Position numbers and translations under genes: made by a program
In this document: positions 1 through 9,420 of the stretch, in pieces
Layout of the letters: each line of letters begins with the position of its first letter
Numbering within the stretch: position 1 is the first letter of the stretch
Notes under the pieces: generated by a model
Told to the model about the DNA's origin: nothing
What the model saw: the letters and a program-made list of their open reading frames with translations, nothing else
Database searches by the model: none
Assembly: GCA_002295635.1 (NCBI GenBank)
Contig: DBHK01000015.1
Location: 124,001 to 188,000 of the forward strand
DNA length: 64,000 nucleotides
Source of the DNA: UBA830 sp002295635
GTDB lineage: Bacteria > Pseudomonadota > Alphaproteobacteria > MPNO01 > UBA830
Reading direction: 5' to 3'

Positions 1-1
1 G

Positions 2-1624
2 ATGACGCCGGGCAGTTTGTCCGGGCGGGTAAATGAAATAATTCAGGAAGGTATCCGGATTGAGCCGACAAAAATCTGCGACCGTGGAGTACTTAACGAG
101 CCGTTTATGGGCCTACTTTTCAATAACATGAGAGCCCGCTCAGAACGGCTGGGTGATTTCAACGCTATGTTGGGGACTGGACGTAAAGCGGAGGAACATT
201 TGCAGCGTCTATACAATAGGTTCGGTGAAGAGTTACTGGGTGGTATAGAGCAACTTATCGAGCGCTCTGAACGTCAGTTACGAACCAAGATTTCTGAACG
301 CCCCGACGGAGACTACTTCGCCGAAGGGTACATAGAAAGCGATGGAACCAATCCGGACCCTCTCGTGGTCAAGCTTAAATTAACAGTCCAGAATGACGAA
401 ATCATAGCTGATTTCACGGGTACCTCCGCTCAAACCAACGGCCCGACAAACTGCGGCCCTGCTATGGCCCTCAACGCGGTTGGAACGATTGTGAAATCCT
501 TCCTCGATCCAAAAACCCCTATAAATCAAGGGTCTTTTAATCCTATAACTGTGATCTCAGAAGAAGGGACCTTTATTAACGCGCATAACGATGCTCCCTG
601 CGGCGGCATGGCAGAGTGCAAGTTTCTGATAGACTCTGTAGTTGCATCGGCCATGGGTAAAGTCGCGCCCGAAATGACGGTTGGCGACCTTAAGGGTGGT
701 GCCAACCACGTGATCATATCCGGCTCCGGCGCGGATGGCAGAAATTACATCCATTATGAATGGCCAGCAGGCGGTACCGGCGCATCAGACGGGATTGACG
801 GATCAAACGCGGTACGAAGCTTTAACGAGGGTGATTTTAACTCAATTCAGTCAGTGGAAACTGTAGAGGGACAGTTTCCGCTCCGAGTGGAACGTTGCGA
901 GGTCCGTGAAGGAATGTGTGGCGACGGCGAATTCAGAGGAGGATTTGGGCTTCGGCGAGACGTTCGTATCCTATCGGGCCGGGGTGCTCTTTCGGTTATT
1001 TCAGAGAAAAATGTCATACCACCCTACGGTGTGGAAGGCGGTTCAAATGGCGCTGCAAACAGCTTTACGGTTATTCGCGATGGCGAAGTGGTACAGCCTT
1101 CAGATGTGCCCGGTAAAGTCTCCGGTTTCACCCTAGCACCGGGCGATATCGTTCGTGAGGAAACAGCAGGTGGGGGCGGCTATGGTGATCCGCTGGAGCG
1201 AGATCCGGCTATGGTGCTCGCCGATGTAGAGGAATGCTACCTCTCGAATTCTGATGCCTTTGCACGCTTCGGTGTAGTCATTTCCGATGGTCAACTTGAT
1301 GTTTCCGCAACCGAGTCCCGGCGGCAAGCAATGGCGGATAAACGTGTGGTCGTAAACTTGGAATTGGCCAATAACGAAATGATGGACGGGCCACGTCGAC
1401 AGCTCTCAATCCCCAACGACGTAGCAAAAAAACTGGGTGTTTCTGAAGGTGGTCTTGTGGAACTGGTTACTGGCAGGGGTGCGCCGCTTCGGGCTTGGGC
1501 TACCATTTCTGCCGATGGTGAAGCAGTCGGTGTGAGTTCCACAAGCCTGGATATTCTGAACGCGGCGCCAGGCGACCGGGTACGCATTCGCGCGACGGTC
1601 TCGCGACCTGAAACGGCAGCATGA
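2..1624 (+). CDS. Hydantoinase B/oxoprolinase family protein, 5'-truncated by window edge
   Basis: This is the HyuB-type subunit of an ATP-dependent hydantoinase, 5-oxoprolinase or acetone-carboxylase-like enzyme. Partner HyuA lies 9 bases downstream, so the two probably form one complex in the cytoplasm. The visible start (TPGSLSGRVNEIIQEGIRI) matches an internal part of HyuB proteins, so over 100 N-terminal residues are probably outside the window. Family-typical motifs are TGTSAQTNGPTNCGPAMALN and the glycine-rich ETAGGGGYGDPLERDP near residue 390. After that motif comes an extra region of about 140 residues ending in a beta-rich segment (LSIPNDVAKKLGVSEGGLVE) that is not part of the minimal HyuB core. 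The substrate cannot be told from sequence; hydantoins, 5-oxoproline and ketones are all used by relatives. Confidence 0.88.
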   Translation: MTPGSLSGRVNEIIQEGIRIEPTKICDRGVLNEPFMGLLFNNMRARSERLGDFNAMLGTGRKAEEHLQRLYNRFGEELLGGIEQLIERSERQLRTKISERPDGDYFAEGYIESDGTNPDPLVVKLKLTVQNDEIIADFTGTSAQTNGPTNCGPAMALNAVGTIVKSFLDPKTPINQGSFNPITVISEEGTFINAHNDAPCGGMAECKFLIDSVVASAMGKVAPEMTVGDLKGGANHVIISGSGADGRNYIHYEWPAGGTGASDGIDGSNAVRSFNEGDFNSIQSVETVEGQFPLRVERCEVREGMCGDGEFRGGFGLRRDVRILSGRGALSVISEKNVIPPYGVEGGSNGAANSFTVIRDGEVVQPSDVPGKVSGFTLAPGDIVREETAGGGGYGDPLERDPAMVLADVEECYLSNSDAFARFGVVISDGQLDVSATESRRQAMADKRVVVNLELANNEMMDGPRRQLSIPNDVAKKLGVSEGGLVELVTGRGAPLRAWATISADGEAVGVSSTSLDILNAAPGDRVRIRATVSRPETAA

Positions 1625-1633
1625 GTATAAAAA

Positions 1634-3682
1634 ATGTCTAAGAAAAATTTCATCGTTGGCATCGACGTTGGGGGCACTTTTACTGATCTTTTGTGTTTGA
1701 ACATAAACTCCCAGGAACTGTTGTCCGAAAAAGTACCCTCCATACCGGGCCGACAGTGGGAGGGAGTTTTGAGTGCGTTGGAAAAATTAGGTATCGATTA
1801 TGGAGAGATCCACGCCTTTGTGCATGGCACAACAATCGCCACCAATGCACTGCTCGAACGAAAAGGTGCGAAGACCGGTTTAGTCACGACAGAAGGTTTC
1901 AGAGATACCCTAGAAATCGGACGCACCCGACGACTGATTGGGGGGCTCTTTGACATAAAGTTCGTAAGACCAAAGCCTCTGGTGACGCGTGACCTGCGGA
2001 TCGAAGTAGAGGAGCGCGTGGCCGCAGATGGTGAAATCTTGAAATCTGCGGATGATATAGATTTTACCCCAATAATTGAATTGTTCCGGAAAAAAAACGT
2101 TCAGGCGATCGCGATAGCTTTTATTAACGCCTTTAGAAACGATGCCAATGAAAATGCGGCACTTGAAAAGCTGCAGTCGTTAGCCGGTGATATCCCTGTA
2201 TGCGCATCGACGGGCGTAGTCGCCGAGAAAGGTGAGTTCGAGCGATTTTCCACATGTGTCCTGAATGCATACCTGACTCCTGTTATTTCCGGATATCTCG
2301 AGACTTTGGCGCGGGAGCTTGGGGAGCAAGGAATATCTGCGCCGGTAAACGTCATGGGCTCCAACGGTGGCGTGATGACGCTGGAGCAGGCCGCAAAATT
2401 CGCGGCGGGGACATTTTTGTCAGGCCCTGTCGGCGGTGCCGGCGGCGCGGTAAGGATCTGCGAGATGGCCGGTGTCGATGACTGCATTACCTTCGATATG
2501 GGTGGGACAAGTACAGATGTATCGTTAATTCACCAGTTGACACCGCGGATCAGTCACTCGAACCAGCTTGATGCTTATCCGCTGCAGGTGCCGCAGCTAG
2601 ACATACATACCATCGGTGCCGGGGGTGGCTCTATTGCCTGGGTTCAGACTGATGGCACGCTGGAGGTTGGCCCACAAAGCGCTGGTGCGATGCCTGGGCC
2701 AGCTTGTTATCAACGCGGTGGAACCGAACCGACAATTTCCGACGCCAATTTGATGCTTGGTCGACTGCCGACGGATCGCACCTTGGCCGGAGGTTTACAG
2801 CTTTCAATAGAATTGTCGGAGAAATCGTTCGAAGACCTCTCTCTGAGGTTGGGTGAAGATACCGGCTCACTGATTCAACTGGCTGATGGGGTTCTCCGAA
2901 TCGCCGTCTCAAAGATGGCGGGTGCAGTACGTGAAGTATCGGTCCATCGTGGCTTCGACCCCCGCGATTTTGCACTTCTTGGATTTGGTGGAGCTGGCCC
3001 GATGCACGTGTTTCTAGTAGCAGAAGAACTATCGATCCCGCAGGTCATTGTGCCACGCTTCCCTGGTCATCTCTCGGCGCTGGGACAACTCCTTGCTGAC
3101 CTACGTCGCGACTTCGTCACAGCGTGGGGCGGTCCGCTGGACCGGCTCGATGTTGCCGAATTTAAAGTCAAGGCGGATGTGCTAAGGGAGGAGGCCGCAT
3201 CTCTTCTCTCCTCTGACGGTTTTGGTGAGGACCGGCACGAACATGCGTTCACGGTTGATATGCGTTATGTCGGCCAGTCTTTCACGCTCTCGATTCCGTG
3301 CGACCCCGACACGACGACATGGGATAATCTTCGTGAGTCTTTCCATAGTCGTCATGAGCAGACTTTCGGTCGCGCCGACCGGCATAGCGACGTCGAGTTA
3401 GTTAATATACGACTGTTTTCGTTGGGTTTAATCGAAAAACCGGAACTCAGCTTCGCGGTCGATGAGGGCGGCGACCCTATTATCGAGAATCGGCAGGTTT
3501 GGTTCGGTGATGACTGGGTAGATTGTCCGATTATGGATCGCACGAAGATGGGAGCCGGCGAGATCTTTCACGGACCGATGATCATCGAAGAGGCGGGTGG
3601 GACATCAGTGGTGCCGCCACGCTGGACTGTCACCGTTCATGGCTCTGGCTCTCTTGATTGCCGACGTCAATATGATGATTGA
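1634..3682 (+). CDS. Hydantoinase A/oxoprolinase family protein (HyuA)
   Basis: ATP-dependent subunit of a hydantoinase/oxoprolinase-type enzyme, partner of the HyuB gene just upstream. The N-terminus carries the ASKHA-type phosphate motif VGIDVGGTFTDLL (residues 8-20). The family motif HGTTIATNALLERKGAKTG follows near residue 64, and DMGGTSTDVSL and GAGGGSIAWV lie in the central nucleotide-binding fold near residues 288-335. The C-terminal part has GFGGAGPMH near 450. At 682 residues it has the usual HyuA length and looks intact. The short spacing to hyuB and same-strand genes downstream (aminotransferase, EthD-like, CMD-like) suggest one catabolic transcript. Whether the substrate is a hydantoin, an oxoproline-like lactam or something else is unknown. 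Confidence 0.92.
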   Translation: MSKKNFIVGIDVGGTFTDLLCLNINSQELLSEKVPSIPGRQWEGVLSALEKLGIDYGEIHAFVHGTTIATNALLERKGAKTGLVTTEGFRDTLEIGRTRRLIGGLFDIKFVRPKPLVTRDLRIEVEERVAADGEILKSADDIDFTPIIELFRKKNVQAIAIAFINAFRNDANENAALEKLQSLAGDIPVCASTGVVAEKGEFERFSTCVLNAYLTPVISGYLETLARELGEQGISAPVNVMGSNGGVMTLEQAAKFAAGTFLSGPVGGAGGAVRICEMAGVDDCITFDMGGTSTDVSLIHQLTPRISHSNQLDAYPLQVPQLDIHTIGAGGGSIAWVQTDGTLEVGPQSAGAMPGPACYQRGGTEPTISDANLMLGRLPTDRTLAGGLQLSIELSEKSFEDLSLRLGEDTGSLIQLADGVLRIAVSKMAGAVREVSVHRGFDPRDFALLGFGGAGPMHVFLVAEELSIPQVIVPRFPGHLSALGQLLADLRRDFVTAWGGPLDRLDVAEFKVKADVLREEAASLLSSDGFGEDRHEHAFTVDMRYVGQSFTLSIPCDPDTTTWDNLRESFHSRHEQTFGRADRHSDVELVNIRLFSLGLIEKPELSFAVDEGGDPIIENRQVWFGDDWVDCPIMDRTKMGAGEIFHGPMIIEEAGGTSVVPPRWTVTVHGSGSLDCRRQYDD

Positions 3683-3750
3683 GTATGCTTGTTTCCAAAT
3701 CAGCCCGAGGGTAGCTTCTAAGGCGTAAACCTCCAGCAGAAAGTATTTAC

Positions 3751-5079
3751 ATGACTCCTGCAGATACCGCTATGGCGGGGCCCAAAGATCTCGTCGGCGC
3801 TAGGGCGCACGACGATTACTACGAGGTGGCGACTGATAGCTTGCCTGGCGCCGGACTAGGTAGTTACTCCCTGCCAGACGATGTGCGGTTTGTCATCCAT
3901 AAGGGCGAGGGTTCACGCCTGCAGGATGTGCGCGGACGTTGGTATATCGACTATGTCGGAGGTGCTGGGGCGTTGATCCTCGGGCATGCCTTCCCCACGG
4001 TTGTCGATACTGTGAAAGATCAGGCGGAACGCGGCATTCATTTTTTTGGTACGCTGAACGAGCAATGCATTCAACTAGCCGAGGAGTTGAAAAATATTGT
4101 TCCTTGCGCCGATCGCATCGCCTTCACGACTACCGGCTCAGAGGCGACGGCATATGCTATGCGCACCGCCCGGGCGGCTACGGGGCGGAGCAAGATCTTA
4201 AAATTTGAGGGGGCATATCACGGAAATCACGACTATTCAGCATTCAGCGTTACTCCGACCGCCTTGTCAAATTACCCTCAAGGGCGGCCCGATACTGGCG
4301 GACTGCCGGCCAATATGGGCGAGAACGTACTGGTCGCGCCCTACAACGATCTAGATACGGTTCGAAAGATCGTGGAGGAAAATCGCGACGACCTTGCAGG
4401 TATTATCGTAGAACCTGTTCAGCGGATTATCTTCCCAGATGACCGTTTTCTGCCGGGTCTGCGAAAGATTTGCGATGACAATGACGTCCTGCTGATTTTC
4501 GATGAGGTCGTTACCGGGTTTCGACTAGCCCTTGGCGGTGCTCAGGAATATTTTGGCGTACTTCCCGACATAGCCAGCTACGGCAAGATCGTCGGCGGTG
4601 GCGGGCCGCTTGGCTTCGTCGGTGGAAAAGCCGAGTACGTGGACCTTATGAACCCACGCAACAAGGGTCAGGCGAGCTATTCCTATGTAAACGGTACACT
4701 TCACGGCAACCCTGTTGCGGCCGCCGCGGGCATCGCCACGCTGGCTGAATTAAAGAGGCCATCTTTTTATAAGGATCTTCATGCGTTGTCGGATGATGTG
4801 GGAAAAGCCTGCCAAGAGGTGCTAAACAAAAACAATCTTCGGGCGATCGTGGCTGGGAAAGCCTCATTCTGGCAGATTCTATTCATGGACAGCGAACCCC
4901 GTACTCATGCCGATGTAATGAACTCTGATGCTGCGTCTGCACGGGCGTTAGATTTGGCACAGATGCATGAGGGTCTTTATGTTTTGCCCAACGTCCGGCG
5001 GTTCGTCTCCGCCGTTCACACGGGCCAAGACATTGAGGATACTGTCCGCGCACTCGACGCGGCTTGCAAGCGTCTGTGA
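3751..5079 (+). CDS. Class III aminotransferase, glutamate-1-semialdehyde aminomutase-like
   Basis: PLP-dependent fold-type I enzyme of 442 residues. The PLP-site acid motif DEVVTGFRLA is at residues 251-260 and the predicted Schiff-base lysine is K279 in SYGKIVGGGGPLG. The phosphate-binding TTTGSEAT is near 126-133. It resembles the glutamate-1-semialdehyde 2,1-aminomutase branch, but its place in a hydantoinase-type operon argues for a catabolic aminotransferase or aminomutase rather than haem synthesis. Its stop codon overlaps the next ATG by one base (TGATG at 5077-5081), indicating translational coupling to the EthD-like gene. Substrate unknown. Confidence 0.88.
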   Translation: MTPADTAMAGPKDLVGARAHDDYYEVATDSLPGAGLGSYSLPDDVRFVIHKGEGSRLQDVRGRWYIDYVGGAGALILGHAFPTVVDTVKDQAERGIHFFGTLNEQCIQLAEELKNIVPCADRIAFTTTGSEATAYAMRTARAATGRSKILKFEGAYHGNHDYSAFSVTPTALSNYPQGRPDTGGLPANMGENVLVAPYNDLDTVRKIVEENRDDLAGIIVEPVQRIIFPDDRFLPGLRKICDDNDVLLIFDEVVTGFRLALGGAQEYFGVLPDIASYGKIVGGGGPLGFVGGKAEYVDLMNPRNKGQASYSYVNGTLHGNPVAAAAGIATLAELKRPSFYKDLHALSDDVGKACQEVLNKNNLRAIVAGKASFWQILFMDSEPRTHADVMNSDAASARALDLAQMHEGLYVLPNVRRFVSAVHTGQDIEDTVRALDAACKRL

Positions 5080-5798
5080 TGTCCGACACAAAGGGCGGCG
5101 GGGTACTTTTCTCGGAAATGACGCCCCCGGAGGGCGCGGAAGAACATTTCAACAATTGGTATAACAATCATCACATGCCCAGCCATGTGTATGGAGTGCC
5201 GGGGTTCCGTTCTGGCCAGAGGTACAAGGTGCCGAACAGATCAGACTATCTTGCGATTTACGATCTGGAATCGCCTACTACCTTGAAAGACGATGAATAT
5301 GTTAACCGAAAATATAAACCGGATGCTCCCACCAAGAAGATGTTATCGGAGGTGAATGCGTTCACCCGCTATGTTGGGGATGAACTCAGTTTCCAGATGC
5401 GCGACGAGCTGACGATCCAAGATGCGTTGGATGCGCCGATTATATTGGGTGTATTTATCGAACTCCCGGATGACGCAGTCGAAGATTTTATTGACTGGTA
5501 TCGGGCTGAGCACACGTCAATGGTGCTCGAGAGCCCACTTTGGCGGATGGTGCGGCATATGCAAATCGTAGATGCGGATCCGAACCCGTTCACCCATATG
5601 TTTCTTCATTATATAGAGAGTGAAGACGCTCTGAAAAGCGATGAGCTGGCGGCGGCACGGGTAACCGAGCGGCGTAACCGGTTGGCGGAAAACGACTGGT
5701 TCAAAACCCATCCAGTCCTGTATCACCGTCACGGTAAACGTTATCACAAGGGTGAGCCGGGGGCAGAGACTTTCACGCTCCCGCATTTGAACTATTAA
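5079..5798 (+). CDS. EthD-like dimeric alpha/beta-barrel protein
   Basis: A 239-residue protein that looks like two tandem ferredoxin-like (dimeric alpha/beta-barrel) domains. The repeats are HFNNWYNNHHMPSHVYGVPG near residue 23 and DFIDWYRAEHTSMVLESPLW near residue 135; each has the W-Y-x2/3-H pattern of EthD/DUF4286-type proteins. The start was set at the ATG overlapping the aminotransferase stop, not the TTG-type start 15 bases upstream, because of the TGATG coupling. Such proteins accompany degradation operons, but their reaction is usually unproven. Here it probably helps in the same pathway as its hydantoinase and aminotransferase neighbours. Confidence 0.7.
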   Translation: MSDTKGGGVLFSEMTPPEGAEEHFNNWYNNHHMPSHVYGVPGFRSGQRYKVPNRSDYLAIYDLESPTTLKDDEYVNRKYKPDAPTKKMLSEVNAFTRYVGDELSFQMRDELTIQDALDAPIILGVFIELPDDAVEDFIDWYRAEHTSMVLESPLWRMVRHMQIVDADPNPFTHMFLHYIESEDALKSDELAAARVTERRNRLAENDWFKTHPVLYHRHGKRYHKGEPGAETFTLPHLNY

Positions 5799-5814
5799 AT
5801 CAAGGGAGAGACTC

Positions 5815-6225
5815 ATGGCGATTGAACCGTCAAACCAGGATTTGTATGAAGCAGGTCTTGCCGCGCGCAAGAAGGTCTTAGGCGAAGAATACGTAAATCC
5901 CAATATTGAGAAGGGTGAAAAAGATCATCTGACCGGCAAGATTCAGACTATGGTAACAGAGTATTGCTGGGGCGGTGCATGGACAGATGATACGCTTGAC
6001 CACAAAACTCGTAGCATGCTCAACTTGGCTATCCTCACCGCACTTGGTAAAATGAATGAATTAAAATCCCATACGCGTGGCGCGCTGCGAAACGGTTGTA
6101 CGGTGGAGGAGATTACTGAGGTCTTGGCGCATGCTACGGTCTATTGTGGGATACCCGCTGGCGTAGACGCATTCCGAAGCGCTCGAGAGGCGCTAGACCA
6201 GGAGAACACAGAAGATCTTCTCTAA
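5815..6225 (+). CDS. Carboxymuconolactone decarboxylase/AhpD-like family protein
   Basis: A 136-residue protein of the CMD/AhpD-like fold. Family features are a central SMLNLAILTALGKMNELKSH segment (residues 63-82) and the C-terminal EEITEVLAHATVYCGIPAG. It has the single Cys of the 4-carboxymuconolactone decarboxylase type and no CxxC pair, so it is unlikely to be a peroxidase-type AhpD. A good AGGGAGAG ribosome site precedes the ATG. It is the last gene of the + strand operon and would catalyse a ring-cleavage-product decarboxylation or lactone step, but substrate assignment is inference. Confidence 0.85.
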   Translation: MAIEPSNQDLYEAGLAARKKVLGEEYVNPNIEKGEKDHLTGKIQTMVTEYCWGGAWTDDTLDHKTRSMLNLAILTALGKMNELKSHTRGALRNGCTVEEITEVLAHATVYCGIPAGVDAFRSAREALDQENTEDLL

Positions 6226-6229
6226 ATTA

Positions 6230-6973
6230 TCAGTGATCCCTAAGCAAGGTGCCCAGATCGTTGATTTGATCAGCGATACCCGCGTTGCGCAGGGAATGCC
6301 ATAGTGTGGCAGAATTACTAGATAAAACGGGTTTTCCCAATTCATTTTCAAGCAGTTCAATAGAGCTAAATGTATTGAAATCTGTGCAGCAAATAAGTAC
6401 CGCTTCTGCATTGGGATGGTTGACCAAACGAGCATGGTTAAATACGTCGAGAGGCGGCACTTGGGAAATTTTCTGAATACTCTTAAGTGACGTATTTAGG
6501 CTGAGGCCGGCGGTTGATAGTACGTCGATACCATGAACCGAGAGGAAATGCGCTTCGTGTTCGTTGGTTTCCGGGGTATACGGCGATGCCATAGAGATTT
6601 TTTCTACTCCTAACTTGTTAAGGGCAGCAACGATAGCCTGGGCCGTGGAGTTTGCCGGGACATTACCGATCTCAGTCATTTTTCCAAGTAGCCGGTCTGA
6701 AGGGCAAGCCATCGAACCAGCGGTACAGGCGTATGTGGCGAAGTTGACATTACACGCAACCAAGTCATGCATAGCGTTCGTGACGTCTTCAAGCATTTGG
6801 GTGAAATCGTCGGCAGCGGGATCGGAATGAAGTGGAGAACGGGTGAAATGGAAGCTTACCCCATCTGGTGTAACGCGATTGAATTCGGCTTCATTCACCG
6901 TATTACTTGGCGGAACGATCACTCCAATTTTCGATCGCCATCCTATTGGTTTGGCATTCTTTAATACGACCAT
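6230..6973 (-). CDS. Asp/Glu racemase superfamily, maleate isomerase/arylmalonate decarboxylase-like
   Basis: A 247-residue protein with the N-terminal signature KIGVIVPPSNTVNEAEF of maleate cis-trans isomerases and arylmalonate decarboxylases. Two candidate catalytic cysteines sit in TYACTAGSM and LICCTDFNTF, as expected for the two-cysteine mechanism of this superfamily. The start at 6973 was chosen over an ATG 15 bases upstream because GAGGG lies about seven bases before it. Maleate isomerases end several pyridine and nicotinate degradation routes, which fits the enamidase-like and monooxygenase genes nearby. It converges with the CMD-like gene, leaving only four bases between the two stop codons. 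Confidence 0.8.
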   Translation of the reverse strand: MVVLKNAKPIGWRSKIGVIVPPSNTVNEAEFNRVTPDGVSFHFTRSPLHSDPAADDFTQMLEDVTNAMHDLVACNVNFATYACTAGSMACPSDRLLGKMTEIGNVPANSTAQAIVAALNKLGVEKISMASPYTPETNEHEAHFLSVHGIDVLSTAGLSLNTSLKSIQKISQVPPLDVFNHARLVNHPNAEAVLICCTDFNTFSSIELLENELGKPVLSSNSATLWHSLRNAGIADQINDLGTLLRDH

Positions 6974-7091
6974 AAATCGTACCCTCATGTTAGATCATTT
7001 CAATTTGCCAACACTGGAGACTTGGGGCAACACTAGTTGACAGGCCATAGGCGAAAGTTATCTTGCCCCTAATAATTGAGAGAACTTTGGT

Positions 7092-8291
7092 ATGTCCGAA
7101 AATGAACGAGTATTGATTTCCGGCGCTGGACCGGTTGGATGTTGTGCTGCGCTTTTTCTCGCTCAACGAGGTATCCCTGTAACGCTTCTAGAAGCAGCGG
7201 CGGAACTTCCCGAAGATCTACGCGCATCTACGTTCCATCCACCGACCCTTGATATGGTTGAAGAACTTGGGATTGTCGATCAGCTAATCGAGCAGGGGAT
7301 AGTTTGTCCTAAATGGCAATACCGTGATACCCGAGAAGGAGTTATTGCAGAGTGGGACCTAGGAGTCCTTGAGGGGGATACTCGTCATCCTTACCGCATC
7401 CAATGTGAGCAATACAAACTGACGCGTATCATTATCCGTGAGCTCGAAAAATTGGATAATGTGGAAATTCTATTTCAGGTACGAGGGACTTCGGCGTCTC
7501 AGGACGATCACGGAGTGACCCTCGCTGTAGAGACGCTTGATGGAATGGATGAACTGAATGGGAGGTACCTAATTGCCGCCGACGGGGCATCGAGTGCGAT
7601 ACGTATTTCTCAGGGTATTGATTTCCCTGGTCTCACTTTCCCCGAACTTTGGCTTTGCACGAGCTCAGAATTTAGTTTCGAAGATCATTTCGAGAATTTA
7701 GCACCGATTGCCTATATTGCGGATCCAACTTTCTGGTTTGTCTTTGTAAGGGTGCCGGGGCTTTGGCGTTTGCTATTACCTTCGCGCCCAGGCGAAACGG
7801 CGGAATCACTTGTTTCTGATGAAACTGTGCAAGATCGGATGCATCAGGTCTGTCCGATTGATCAGGAATATAATACCTTCCATCGCACCGCTTACGCCGT
7901 TCATCAGCGAGTTGCTGAGACGTATCGCAAGGGCAGAGTATTTCTTGCTGGGGATTCCGCTCACATAAACAATCCGCTGGGTGGAATGGGCATGAACGGG
8001 GGAATCCATGATGCAATCAATCTCTCCGATAAGATCGTGCGGGTCTGGAATGGAGAAGTCTCAGATGGCGAATTTGATAAATACAATGCTCAAAGGCGTC
8101 CAATTGCGATTGAATATGTCCAACAAACCACACTTAGAAACAAGGCCATGTTGGAAGAGACCGATCCAGAAGCTAGACGGGCCAAGCATGATGAGATGCG
8201 GGCGACCGTCGCCGACCCGAAACTGGCACGGGAGTATCTACGGCAATCGTCAATGATCACAGCCCTCGAGAGGGCAAACTCTTTGGCATAA
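7092..8291 (+). CDS. FAD-dependent aromatic monooxygenase (PheA/MhpA/UbiH-type fold)
   Basis: A 399-residue class A flavoprotein monooxygenase. The FAD/ADP motif VLISGAGPVGCCAALFLAQR is at residues 7-26. The second FAD motif GRVFLAGDSAHINNPLGGMG is around 279, and the mid-protein DG motif is YLIAADGASSAIR. Relatives insert one hydroxyl group into a phenolic or pyridine-like ring using NAD(P)H and oxygen. Transcription probably diverges from the maleate isomerase-like gene, sharing the 118-base spacer. A strong terminator follows the stop codon. The aromatic substrate is not predictable. Confidence 0.88.
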   Translation: MSENERVLISGAGPVGCCAALFLAQRGIPVTLLEAAAELPEDLRASTFHPPTLDMVEELGIVDQLIEQGIVCPKWQYRDTREGVIAEWDLGVLEGDTRHPYRIQCEQYKLTRIIIRELEKLDNVEILFQVRGTSASQDDHGVTLAVETLDGMDELNGRYLIAADGASSAIRISQGIDFPGLTFPELWLCTSSEFSFEDHFENLAPIAYIADPTFWFVFVRVPGLWRLLLPSRPGETAESLVSDETVQDRMHQVCPIDQEYNTFHRTAYAVHQRVAETYRKGRVFLAGDSAHINNPLGGMGMNGGIHDAINLSDKIVRVWNGEVSDGEFDKYNAQRRPIAIEYVQQTTLRNKAMLEETDPEARRAKHDEMRATVADPKLAREYLRQSSMITALERANSLA

Positions 8292-8293
8292 AA

Positions 8294-8324
8294 AAAACGC
8301 CCTCTCACTAGGAGAGGGCGTTTT
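8294..8324. terminator. Bidirectional rho-independent terminator
   Basis: Perfect inverted repeat: a nine-base arm CGCCCTCTC (8298-8306), a five-base loop, and GAGAGGGCG (8312-8320), flanked by AAAA on the left and TTTT on the right. It works in either direction and separates the convergent FAD monooxygenase (+) and TRAP binding protein (-) genes. Confidence 0.93.
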
Positions 8325-8342
8325 AGCTAAAAGTTAGATTTC

Positions 8343-9362
8343 TTAGCGGACATCCATCCGTTGAGCCTCTTCCTTCAGGATTGCATACAACTTCCTGATA
8401 GTCGGGTTTTTGTTTTTGCCGAAGACTTGGTCGGCCAATGGGGCAAGTCTAGACATGTGAAGTTTTTGCTCCTCTGCGGACAAATAGCTGACCGTAGCTC
8501 CTGCATTTTTCCACTCATCAATCATTTTACCCACGAAGCTCTGAGAGCGAGCTGATGCCCAAGCTCCCAATTCATCCGCGGTTTCCATGACTATTTTACG
8601 GTCTCCTTTAGACAGCTTGTCCAGGAATTTCATACTGAAAGCAGAAATACAGGGGATGTAATAGTCATTGGTAATTGTCAGGTGCTTGGTAACAGTTGGA
8701 AACTTAGCTTTCGCCGCAACGACGAGGCTGGTTCGAGCACCATCGACAACTTTGCGCTGAAGGGATGGAACAACAGAGGTGAACGGGATTGGAACACCGG
8801 TAGCTCCGAGCGTTGCAACACCCAACCGCTCAATTTCTGTTGCGAGGACACGAATTTTCATTCCCTTAAAGTCGGACAACTTGGCGATTGGCTTGGTTGC
8901 CATATACGAAGCGCCGTCATAAACCCAGAGGCTACCGCTTATGATACCCTTGTCGACGCCCAGCGCGTTGAAGGGATTTTTGAAGCGAGGAACATTCAAA
9001 GCCCTGTATGCATGAGCATGATCGGCGAAAAATCCAGGTACGTCAGCAACTTGGAAGGCCTTATTAACGCCTTGAAGGAATCCGGGGGGCGCAAAGAATC
9101 CTTCCTGAGTTCCAAGCTGGATAGCTTCGATCTGGCGCGGAATTTTCCCAAGTTGGCTGGTGGGGAATACGCGGCCCTTTACCCGGCCATTAGTTCGTTT
9201 GTTTACCTCAGCCACGAATTTCACGGCATAGTCATGTTGAGGGTCAGCCGTAGTCGGATAACCGATTTTCATATCGATCTGAGCTTGTGCAGATGATGCT
9301 AACCCAATTATTGCAGCAATCCCGACGGACGAGATGGCTAATTTTTGAAGCCCAAGTTTCAT
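8343..9362 (-). CDS. TRAP transporter solute-binding protein (DctP family)
   Basis: Periplasmic binding protein of a tripartite ATP-independent transporter, 339 residues. It has a Sec signal peptide (basic MKLGLQK, hydrophobic stretch, cleavage after SSAQA near residue 27) and typical DctP motifs: IGYPTTADPQHDYAVKF, the central LSDFKGMKIRVLATEIER, and a FTSVVPSLQRKVVDGA helix. A GGGAGAG ribosome site is visible. The DctQ and DctM membrane partners are not adjacent or anywhere in the window, so this is an orphan binding protein. It likely brings an organic acid, perhaps the substrate of the surrounding catabolic genes. Confidence 0.92.
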   Translation of the reverse strand: MKLGLQKLAISSVGIAAIIGLASSAQAQIDMKIGYPTTADPQHDYAVKFVAEVNKRTNGRVKGRVFPTSQLGKIPRQIEAIQLGTQEGFFAPPGFLQGVNKAFQVADVPGFFADHAHAYRALNVPRFKNPFNALGVDKGIISGSLWVYDGASYMATKPIAKLSDFKGMKIRVLATEIERLGVATLGATGVPIPFTSVVPSLQRKVVDGARTSLVVAAKAKFPTVTKHLTITNDYYIPCISAFSMKFLDKLSKGDRKIVMETADELGAWASARSQSFVGKMIDEWKNAGATVSYLSAEEQKLHMSRLAPLADQVFGKNKNPTIRKLYAILKEEAQRMDVR

Positions 9363-9420
9363 TTTTCTCTCCCAGTAAAAACTTCTCTAGCTTTCTAACA
9401 GAATTATTATATCTATCAAG

